This document shows, piece by piece, positions 1 through 5,572 of a DNA stretch of 6,369 nt (position 1 is its first letter; each line of letters begins with the position of its first letter). Below the pieces are notes generated by a model. It saw only the letters and a list, made by a program, of their open reading frames with translations. It was not told where the DNA came from and searched no databases. The position numbers were made by a program, and so were the translations under genes. Origin of the DNA: Bacteroidota bacterium (GTDB lineage Bacteria > Bacteroidota > Bacteroidia > Chitinophagales > Chitinophagaceae); assembly GCA_023411775.1 (NCBI GenBank), contig JAEYOL010000323.1:1-6369 (forward strand), written 5' to 3'.

Positions 1-19
1 TCTTTAACAACACCCCCCA

Positions 20-109
20 ACTCACGACTCACGACTCACGACTACTAACTTCGAACTACGAACCAACGATCTCGACTCCCCGCTACCGACTAAAGACTCC
101 CGACTCACA
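20..109. repeat. Degenerate heptamer tandem repeat (unit ACTCACG; CGTGAGT on the minus strand)
   Basis: Three perfect ACTCACG units stand at 20-40. The seven-base phase then continues through degraded copies: ACTACTA, ACTTCGA, ACTACGA, ACCAACG, a six-base ATCTCG at 69-74, ACTCCCC, GCTACCG, ACTAAAG, ACTCCCG and ACTCACA, ending at 109. That is about 13 units with one single-base slip. Most copies keep the leading ACT, while the last four bases vary. The array fills the noncoding end of the window and enters the SPFH gene, whose TGA stop (105-107, minus strand) lies in the last unit. There are no unique spacers, so it is not a CRISPR array. Its function is unknown; slippage-prone noncoding DNA or a dispersed genomic repeat family are both possible. 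Confidence 0.8.
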
Positions 110-1043
110 AAGTCCCGGCCTGCTTTACCATCAATGCCTGGATCTGCTTCATCGTGGCTTCCATGCCTTCGGCACTACCATCGAGGAAGATGACATTTCC
201 TTTACCGTATTCTGCAAAATTCTTTATGGCTTCGGTCCACATACTAAAAAGGATAACGTTGGTATCAAGGTTAGCCTGCTTCATTTGTTCAGCTGCTTCC
301 GTCATACCTGCCGCTACTTCCTTGCGGAATAAAGCAACACCTTGTCCACGGAGTCTTGCAGCTTCCTTCTCTGCCTCGGCGGAGATCTTGATAGCATTAC
401 CTTCCGCTTCAGCTGATTTTGTCTTTGTGATCAGCATCGCCTGGCCTTCATTTTCGGCAGCCGCTTTCAGGTTATTACTGGCCACAACTTTGCTCATGGA
501 ATCAAGGATCATTTTATCAAATGTGATATCATTGATCTGCAGATCCTGCAAATGATATCCCCAGTCTTCAAGCGTATGGTCAATTTCAACTTTTACATAT
601 TCCACGATCTCACGACGTAATCCTAATACTTCGGCCTGTTTTTTCGTGGCTACAAATGAACGGATATTTCCTTCGATCGTGCGTATCAGGGCTTGCATCA
701 AATCGCGGTCGCTAATAAATTTGAATGCAACTTTCTTGATGGTTTCTTCCAATTCATTCTGCACGGCATAAAGCAACATGCTTTTAAAATAAACATTTGC
801 CTGGTCCTGCGTTACAGCCTGGAACTCGAGTTCGACCGAACGATTCTGAATTGATATTTTTTTATGAACCTGTTCTATCACCGGGATCTTCATACGTAAA
901 CCAGGTCTTACAATACGCCGGTAGCGGCCAAACATGGTAATGACGCCGATATATCCCTGGTTGATGGTGAAAAATGAACTGAGTATGATAATCGCCAGCA
1001 CGATCAGCCAGCCATAGGAAAGAAGAAAGTTTGAGATTTCCAT
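105..1043 (-). CDS. SPFH/band-7 domain membrane protein (stomatin/prohibitin/HIR-like)
   Basis: This 312-residue protein has one N-terminal membrane helix (about residues 8-26), followed by a band-7/SPFH domain (about 28-195) opening with NQGYIGVITMFGRYRRIVRPGLR, as in stomatins, where the motif marks the domain start. Residues about 192-256 form an Ala/Glu/Lys-rich helical stretch typical of the coiled coil through which SPFH proteins build ring- or cage-like oligomers at membranes. The C-terminal part (about 262-305, with FSMWTEAIKNFAEYG and NVIFLDGS) resembles the end of plant hypersensitive-induced-reaction type SPFH proteins. Family members organise membrane microdomains or control membrane proteases; the partner here cannot be told. 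No NfeD gene or protease gene adjoins it, which argues against the NfeD-paired slipin type. It is the last of three closely spaced minus-strand genes, and its TGA stop lies inside a heptamer repeat. The family is secure, the specific role is not. Confidence 0.9.
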   Translation of the reverse strand: MEISNFLLSYGWLIVLAIIILSSFFTINQGYIGVITMFGRYRRIVRPGLRMKIPVIEQVHKKISIQNRSVELEFQAVTQDQANVYFKSMLLYAVQNELEETIKKVAFKFISDRDLMQALIRTIEGNIRSFVATKKQAEVLGLRREIVEYVKVEIDHTLEDWGYHLQDLQINDITFDKMILDSMSKVVASNNLKAAAENEGQAMLITKTKSAEAEGNAIKISAEAEKEAARLRGQGVALFRKEVAAGMTEAAEQMKQANLDTNVILFSMWTEAIKNFAEYGKGNVIFLDGSAEGMEATMKQIQALMVKQAGTL

Positions 1044-1060
1044 GGTAGTTTGTTTTTGAA

Positions 1061-1068
1061 TAAAGATA
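1061..1068 (-). promoter_or_regulatory. Possible -7 promoter box for the SPFH gene
   Basis: The minus strand reads TATCTTTA here, seven of eight matches to the Bacteroidota -7 consensus TAnnTTTG, ending 17 bases before the ATG at 1043. I see no convincing -33 TTG at the usual spacing, so this may be chance. If it is real, the SPFH gene could be transcribed apart from the OmpA gene upstream. Confidence 0.25.
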
Positions 1069-1120
1069 ATGCTTCGGAAACTGGAATCGGGTGATGAAGG
1101 GGATTTTGTCGCGAGCGGGG

Positions 1121-2236
1121 CTATTCACGTATATAGACCAGCACCTCTACCCGTCGGTTACGCTGACGACCCGCGGCTGTACTGTTATCGGCCACCGGCC
1201 GGGATTCACCCCATGCCCGGGCCACGATCCTGCCCGGCTTTACAAAAGCCCGACCTGCAAAAAAATTCAGAACCGTTTGAACACGTGCTGAAGAAAGCCG
1301 GTTGTTTAATTCGTCGGAACCCTGGTTGTCGGTATGTCCTTCCACCACCACCGAGTCAACATTTCTGCCGGCAACATTTTTACAAAACTCTTCCAGTAAT
1401 GGGAAAGCGTTTTTTTCGAGATCAGCTTTTCCGGTTGCAAATAGTATCTCCTGCAATATCATTGTATCTACCCGAATGATGGCGTTGGGTTGAAGTACCA
1501 CCGGCACGGGCTGATAAGCCTTTCGGTTCCTGATATTGCGGGCAAGAAATTCATGTCGCTCGTCCTGTTCATAGATCTCTCCCATAGCCGTCCGGTAGTC
1601 ATCGCATAATTTTTCGTTGGGATTTACAGGCTTTAATGAGATATTATCAAAATACACGAAAAAGTTATTTTCTAACGGAAGTCCGGTAGCCCCGGTAATA
1701 TCGCGTTTTGAGAAATTAGCAATGGCTAAAAAGGATTCATCCCCTTTAGCAGTGTATTCTAACACAACCTGCTGCCAGCTGCTATCTTCCTTAAATTCCT
1801 GCTTGCTATCTGCCAGGTATAAGGATGGTATGATAGTATGAACCGCACGTTTATCATAGAGAAGATCTGTGGAGGAAAAATAAACACCTACACTGTCCAG
1901 TATCTTATGAGGGGATTTCACAAATAATTCAAGCCGGTATCGGTTTCCTTTTCTCAGCCCGCAAAGCAACCGGGTTCGTATAAAAGTACGCTTGAAGCCA
2001 CCCCTGGCATAACCTGCCTGTACAGACATGCAGTGTGTACCTTCATAACAACGTTCAGGTTCTTTGTAATAATTATTGAAGACATCAATGGCATTGCTAA
2101 GCCAGGCTTCAGGTGCACAATTGACTTTATATTCGAGGCATATATTTTCTTCTTCGAAACCGCCGTTTAAAAGGAGTTCCTGTGCCAGGCCAGTCGCGGG
2201 AGCCAATAAAAAAAAGAATAACGCATATCGCTTCAT
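1121..2236 (-). CDS. Secreted OmpA-family protein with N-terminal jelly-roll-like domain
   Basis: The 371-residue product starts with a Sec signal peptide (MKRYALFFFLLAPATGLAQ, cleavage likely around residue 18-19). Residues about 20-205 look like the beta-sandwich, carbohydrate-binding-like domain common in Bacteroidota envelope proteins: it opens with LLLNGGFEEE, has an AW motif and ends in FFVYFDNISLKPV. It holds five cysteines (33, 40, 63, 69, 92) that could form disulfides in the periplasm. After a linker, residues about 258-371 form an OmpA C-terminal peptidoglycan-binding domain with ILFATGKADL, GHTDNQGS, LSSARVQTV and NRRVEV. Asp303 and Arg318 sit 15 residues apart, matching the pair that binds diaminopimelate in known OmpA domains. 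No beta-barrel precedes the OmpA domain and there is no lipobox, so it is probably a soluble periplasmic or outer-membrane-associated wall-binding protein. It lies 50 bp after pepT and 77 bp before the SPFH gene. The ligand of the N-terminal domain is unknown. Confidence 0.88.
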   Translation of the reverse strand: MKRYALFFFLLAPATGLAQELLLNGGFEEENICLEYKVNCAPEAWLSNAIDVFNNYYKEPERCYEGTHCMSVQAGYARGGFKRTFIRTRLLCGLRKGNRYRLELFVKSPHKILDSVGVYFSSTDLLYDKRAVHTIIPSLYLADSKQEFKEDSSWQQVVLEYTAKGDESFLAIANFSKRDITGATGLPLENNFFVYFDNISLKPVNPNEKLCDDYRTAMGEIYEQDERHEFLARNIRNRKAYQPVPVVLQPNAIIRVDTMILQEILFATGKADLEKNAFPLLEEFCKNVAGRNVDSVVVEGHTDNQGSDELNNRLSSARVQTVLNFFAGRAFVKPGRIVARAWGESRPVADNSTAAGRQRNRRVEVLVYIRE

Positions 2237-2262
2237 CCTGGTAGAATATCATGGTGTCGGCA

Positions 2263-2270
2263 CAAAGCTA
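2263..2270 (-). promoter_or_regulatory. Possible -7 promoter box for the OmpA-family gene
   Basis: The minus strand reads TAGCTTTG, a perfect match to the Bacteroidota -7 consensus TAnnTTTG, ending 26 bases before the ATG at 2236. A TTG further upstream is only 11 bases from the box, closer than the usual 17-23, and no better -33 element is seen. It would give the OmpA gene its own start within the pepT-ompA gap. Confidence 0.4.
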
Positions 2271-2286
2271 TGAAGCTGACCCAACA

Positions 2287-3537
2287 TTAATGACTCTTTT
2301 CTTCCCAAATCTGCACAAGATGAACCATGGTTTCCACGGCTTTGTTCATATCCTGTACGCTCACAAACTCAAGTTTGGAATGTATAGCCTGCTCCCCGGC
2401 AAACAGGTTGGGACAGGGTAATCCCATAAACGAGAGCCGGCTTCCATCCGTGCCACCGCGAATACTTTCCATCTTCAATTCAAGGCCTGCTCTGCCAATC
2501 GCCTCTTTCGCATAATCGACCACGTGTGTGTGTACATCAAGGATCTCCTTCATATTGCGGTATTGTTCTTTCACAATGAATTCAAAGCTTGCATTAGGAT
2601 ACACCCTGACGGCTTCTTCCACCAGCGTCCTCAGGAAATCTTCTTTCTTTTTTAAACCGGCTGTTTCAAAATCCCGGATAATAAATTCAATGGTACATTT
2701 TTCCGCGATACCATCTACCCTTACCGGGTGTATAAAACCTCTTTTGCCTTCTGTACTTTCCGGCGAAAGCCTGTCCTTTGGCAATGCATCCAGGATGCGA
2801 CCTGCAATCTTCATCGCATTGACCATTTTATCCTTGGCATAGCCAGGGTGTGCTATCACGCCATGGATCACGACAACTACACCATCCGCGCTGAAGGTCT
2901 CGTTCTCCAGGCTTCCGGCTTCACCGCCATCAAGTGTATAGCCATAGTCGGCGCCCAGCTTTTTTAAATCCAGGTGCGCTACACCCTGCCCTACTTCCTC
3001 GTCGGGCGTAAACAGGATTTTAATTTCACCATGTTTTATTTCGGGATGTGTTTGCAAAAAATTCGCGAGATCCATGATCTCAGCCACGCCTGCTTTATCA
3101 TCGGCACCTAACAGTGTGTTGCCCGACGCGGTGATGATATCATTTCCGATCTGGGTCTGCAAATAAGGGTAATCCGACATCCGTAAAACCTGCGACATGT
3201 CATCGGGAAGTACAATATCCTCACCCTGGTATTTTTTGTGCAGGATAGGCTTCACGTTGGTGCCGCTGCAATCGGGAGCGGTATCGACATGCGCGCAAAA
3301 ACAGATCACCGGCACTTTCTTATCTGTATTTGAAGGGATCGTAGCGAATACATAACCCCATTCATCGAGATGCGCGTCAGCGATTCCAATTTGTTTTAAT
3401 TCTTCCACCAGAAGGCGCGAAAGATCCTTCTGCTTCTCGGTGCTCGGGAAAGTAGAAGACTGGGGATCGCTTTGGGTATCGATTTGTACATAACGAAAAA
3501 ACCTGTCGGCGGCGGTGAACTTATAGTCAGAAAACAT
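2287..3537 (-). CDS. pepT: Peptidase T (zinc tripeptide aminopeptidase)
   Basis: PepT is a cytoplasmic M20B-family metallopeptidase that removes the N-terminal residue from tripeptides, helping recycle peptides to amino acids. At 416 residues it is close to the usual length of about 410. All the two-zinc site residues can be placed by comparison with the Escherichia coli enzyme: His83 in CAHVDTAPDC (Asp85 following), Asp146 in LLGADDKAG, catalytic Glu180 and ligand Glu181 in TPDEEVGQG, Asp203 in TLDGGEAG, and His386 in GEQAIHSKLEF. The dimerisation/lid domain lies at about residues 215-330, and the GGTDGSRLSFMGLPCPNLFAG block near 361-381 is strongly PepT-like. No signal peptide is present. 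The ATG at 3537 is the only plausible start: the tail MFSDYKFTAADRFFRYVQIDTQ aligns with the family N-terminus. It is the first gene after the terminator that closes the FKBP unit and may be co-transcribed with the OmpA and SPFH genes. Confidence 0.96.
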   Translation of the reverse strand: MFSDYKFTAADRFFRYVQIDTQSDPQSSTFPSTEKQKDLSRLLVEELKQIGIADAHLDEWGYVFATIPSNTDKKVPVICFCAHVDTAPDCSGTNVKPILHKKYQGEDIVLPDDMSQVLRMSDYPYLQTQIGNDIITASGNTLLGADDKAGVAEIMDLANFLQTHPEIKHGEIKILFTPDEEVGQGVAHLDLKKLGADYGYTLDGGEAGSLENETFSADGVVVVIHGVIAHPGYAKDKMVNAMKIAGRILDALPKDRLSPESTEGKRGFIHPVRVDGIAEKCTIEFIIRDFETAGLKKKEDFLRTLVEEAVRVYPNASFEFIVKEQYRNMKEILDVHTHVVDYAKEAIGRAGLELKMESIRGGTDGSRLSFMGLPCPNLFAGEQAIHSKLEFVSVQDMNKAVETMVHLVQIWEEKSH

Positions 3538-3542
3538 CTGCG

Positions 3543-3570
3543 GAAATTTATTCTTTTGGAATCAGTCAAA
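3543..3570 (-). promoter_or_regulatory. Possible pepT promoter overlapping the upstream terminator
   Basis: On the minus strand TTTG (3570-3567) is followed after 16 bases by TAAATTTC (3550-3543), near the Bacteroidota pattern TTG, 17-23 bases, TAnnTTTG. The TTTG is made of the last T residues of the FKBP terminator. Only five bases separate the -7 box from the pepT ATG, so transcription would start almost at the start codon, giving a nearly leaderless message. That is unusual and keeps confidence low. Confidence 0.3.
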
Positions 3571-3590
3571 AAAACCTGGCTTCTGCCAGG
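3568..3590 (-). terminator. Rho-independent terminator of the FKBP gene
   Basis: Read on the minus strand, a perfect six-base-pair stem CCTGGC / GCCAGG with loop AGAA is followed directly by seven T residues (3574-3568). The stem can extend by a G-T and A-T pairs into the T run. It lies about 94 bp after the FKBP stop codon and 31 bp before the pepT start, so it should separate the two units. In the plus direction the stem is followed only by CTTATTTATT, a weaker tail, and no plus-strand gene ends here. Confidence 0.85.
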
Positions 3591-3683
3591 CTTATTTATT
3601 TTCAGTATTTTGAAACTTTGCCATCACAAAATTACTATAGCAAACTTAAAACTTTCCTAGATAAAGTATTCATCAAAGGCCAG

Positions 3684-4139
3684 TTAGGGCACTATGATGA
3701 GCGGGCTACCTCCGATGATTTCCACAAGCTCGAGGTCGAATACAAGGTCTTCGCCAGCCAGTTTGTGATTAGCATCCAGGATCACCGCATCTTCTCTTAT
3801 TTCGACAACTGTTACGGGTAATTGCTGACCCTGCCCATCACTCATGGCCAGTACCATTCCTGTCTCAACTTCCATATCCTGGGGAAAACGGTCTTTCGGC
3901 ATTTCAAATATCATTTCCTCACTTTTTGGTCCGTAAGCTTCCTGGAATGGGATAAGAATGGTCTTTTTATCACCCACAGCCATGCCTTTTACCCCTTCAT
4001 CAAAGCCTTTGATCACCATACCGCTACCCACCTCGAATTCCAGGGGTGCCCTGCCTTCTGACTTATCAAAAGTTTCCCCATTGGTCAATTTTCCATGGTA
4101 GTGAACTTTTATCTTATCTCCGTTTTTTACCTGTTGCAT
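3684..4139 (-). CDS. FKBP-type peptidyl-prolyl cis-trans isomerase, SlyD-like
   Basis: FKBP/SlyD proteins speed up proline cis-trans isomerisation and act as folding chaperones. From the ATG at 4139 the product has 151 residues. It opens with MQQVKNGDKIKVHYHGKL, the standard first strand of SlyD-type FKBPs, then GETFDKSEGRAPLEFEVGSG and MVIKGFDEGVKGMAVGDKK. The chaperone insert-in-flap region spans about residues 66-120 and includes AYGPKSEEMIFEMPKDRF. The FKBP fold resumes with LDANHKLAGEDLVFDLELVEI, very like SlyD. An in-frame ATG at 4196 would add 19 residues (starting MAWVKLATLH) that do not belong to the family and do not form a proper signal peptide, so I prefer 4139. No signal peptide means a cytoplasmic location. 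Unlike Escherichia coli SlyD there is no His/Cys-rich metal-binding tail; the protein ends in IIGGSPLIIVP. It stands alone between a divergent plus-strand gene and its own terminator. Confidence 0.93.
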   Translation of the reverse strand: MQQVKNGDKIKVHYHGKLTNGETFDKSEGRAPLEFEVGSGMVIKGFDEGVKGMAVGDKKTILIPFQEAYGPKSEEMIFEMPKDRFPQDMEVETGMVLAMSDGQGQQLPVTVVEIREDAVILDANHKLAGEDLVFDLELVEIIGGSPLIIVP

Positions 4140-4237
4140 TTCTTGTGTTTTAATATATAAAATGAGGTGCAAGGTAGCCAATTTGACCCATGCCACCTCT
4201 TAAATGTTTTGTAATGCCTGACCGTGAAAAAAAATGA

Positions 4238-4245
4238 TATTTTTG
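4238..4245 (+). promoter_or_regulatory. Likely -7 promoter box for the namZ-fmt unit
   Basis: TATTTTTG matches the Bacteroidota -7 consensus TAnnTTTG at every fixed position and ends 25 bases before the ATG at 4271, giving a plausible leader of about 20 bases. An upstream TTTTG at 4207-4211 could be the -33 element, but its gap of 26 bases is longer than the usual 17-23. The region 4140-4270 is the divergent intergenic space between the FKBP gene and this unit. For the FKBP gene itself I found no good box there. Confidence 0.5.
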
Positions 4246-4270
4246 CCGGGCTTGATTAAAAATATAAACA

Positions 4271-5572
4271 ATGAAGAACTTTTTAATATTGGCTTTGAGT
4301 GTGTTATTGCTTTCGTCTTGTAATGGACAAAAAACAGGCCAGCAATCTATGCCATCCGGGTCAGCAAATGAAATTTCCAACGATCGTATCATTCCCGGCG
4401 CGGAGCGAATAGATGTTTACCTGCCCCTCATCCGTGGTAAGCGGCTTGGGATCTTTGCCAACCAGACATCCATGGTTGGCAATACACACCTGGTTGATAC
4501 GCTACGGAAACTGGGCGTTGATATCAAAGTGATCTTTGGTCCCGAACATGGTTTTCGGGGTACGGCTGATGCAGGGGAAAAAGTTGGAAACTATACAGAC
4601 TCCGAAACAGGTATTCCTGTAGTGTCGCTCTATGGCGCTAAGAGAAGACCTTCGGCCGAAGATGTGAAGAATGTCGATATTTTGCTCTTCGATATCCAGG
4701 ATGTCGGGGTACGTTTCTACACTTATATTTCATCACTGGAAGAATTTATGGAAGCGGCATTCGACCTCGGCAAGCCATTGATGATACTCGACCGCCCAAA
4801 TCCAAATGGCCATTATGTCGACGGACCTGTCCTCGATAAAAAATTCAGATCATTTGTCGGTATGCAACCCGTGCCCATCGTCTATGGAATGACGATCGCC
4901 GAGTATGCGAGGATGATTGCCGGTGAAAAATGGCTTAGCGAGAAAGCCAACGCCCGCTATGACTATTATGCCAATCACGGCCAAAATTCTGTGGATACAC
5001 CCTTTCATTTCCAGGTAATAAAAAATGCCAACTACACACATAAAAGCAAATATGTATTGCCGGTCAAACCTTCGCCCAATCTTCCCAATATTCAATCCAT
5101 CTACCTATATCCCTTTACCTGCTTTTTTGAAGGTACTGTGTTGAGTGAAGGAAGAGGTACCAATAAACAATTCCAGGTATTTGGTCATCCTTCTTTACCG
5201 AAAAACCTGTATTCTTTTACTCCTAATCCAAATGATGGTGCCAAAAATTCAAAGCTTTATGGTCAGTTGTGTTATGGATGGGATCTGTCCGGCACACCGG
5301 AAGAAGTTCTGAAGCTCGTCGACAATCGGGTTCAATTGAAATGGCTGATTCAGGCTTATCAGTTATTCCCCGAAAAAGATAAGTTTTTCCTTATCCCCAA
5401 ATCGGGCAAAATGGAAGAATCATTTTTCACCAAACTTGCCGGCAACAATGACCTTTGGCAACAGATCAAAGCGGGAAAAAGCGAGGAGGAGATCAGGAAA
5501 ACCTGGGAACCCAAATTGAGTGAATTCAAAAAAACCCGCAAGAAATACCTGCTTTACGAAGACTTTGAATAA
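4271..5572 (+). CDS. namZ: NamZ-family (DUF1343) exo-beta-N-acetylmuramidase lipoprotein
   Basis: The 433-residue product belongs to the DUF1343 family, whose characterised members (NamZ, glycoside hydrolase family GH171) release N-acetylmuramic acid from the non-reducing end of peptidoglycan fragments. The N-terminus MKNFLILALSVLLLSSC is a lipoprotein signal with lipobox LSSC and lipidation at Cys17. The residues after it (NGQKTGQQ) lack the acidic cluster of Bacteroidota surface-export signals, so a periplasm-facing lipoprotein is more likely. The Rossmann-like N-terminal domain (about 47-250) has the family signatures GIFANQTSMV (60-69), FGPEHGFRGTADAGE (89-103), DIQDVGVRFYTY (141-152) and DRPNPNG (174-180). 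The smaller C-terminal domain (about 260-433) has KPSPNLPN, EGTVLSEGRGT (287-297) and the ending YLLYEDFE. The length fits a full-size family member. Its TAA shares a base with the ATG of fmt, suggesting translational coupling. Substrate specificity is inferred from the family. Confidence 0.9.
   Translation: MKNFLILALSVLLLSSCNGQKTGQQSMPSGSANEISNDRIIPGAERIDVYLPLIRGKRLGIFANQTSMVGNTHLVDTLRKLGVDIKVIFGPEHGFRGTADAGEKVGNYTDSETGIPVVSLYGAKRRPSAEDVKNVDILLFDIQDVGVRFYTYISSLEEFMEAAFDLGKPLMILDRPNPNGHYVDGPVLDKKFRSFVGMQPVPIVYGMTIAEYARMIAGEKWLSEKANARYDYYANHGQNSVDTPFHFQVIKNANYTHKSKYVLPVKPSPNLPNIQSIYLYPFTCFFEGTVLSEGRGTNKQFQVFGHPSLPKNLYSFTPNPNDGAKNSKLYGQLCYGWDLSGTPEEVLKLVDNRVQLKWLIQAYQLFPEKDKFFLIPKSGKMEESFFTKLAGNNDLWQQIKAGKSEEEIRKTWEPKLSEFKKTRKKYLLYEDFE

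Noticed and set aside
20..109. CRISPR array
   Set aside because: The units are seven bases, directly joined and without unique spacers, which is a simple tandem repeat.
154..555. 133-codon plus-strand open frame antisense to the SPFH gene
   Set aside because: It lies wholly opposite a well-supported gene, its product shows no family motif, and the Ser/Ala-rich content reflects the complement of Ala/Glu/Lys codons.
1069..1479. 136-codon plus-strand open frame opposite the OmpA gene
   Set aside because: It overlaps the conserved OmpA domain on the other strand; the Pro/Arg/Cys-rich product looks like a shadow translation.
2528..2842. 104-codon plus-strand open frame opposite pepT
   Set aside because: It is antisense to an intact peptidase T with all metal ligands present, and its product resembles no known protein.
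4140..4196. Longer FKBP start at 4196 adding 19 residues
   Set aside because: The added residues are not family-like and do not make a signal peptide with a cleavage site; MQQVKNGDKIKVHYHG is the usual start.
4150..4392. 80-codon minus-strand open frame across the divergent intergenic region
   Set aside because: It runs antisense to the namZ signal peptide and overlaps the FKBP leader; no recognisable motif.
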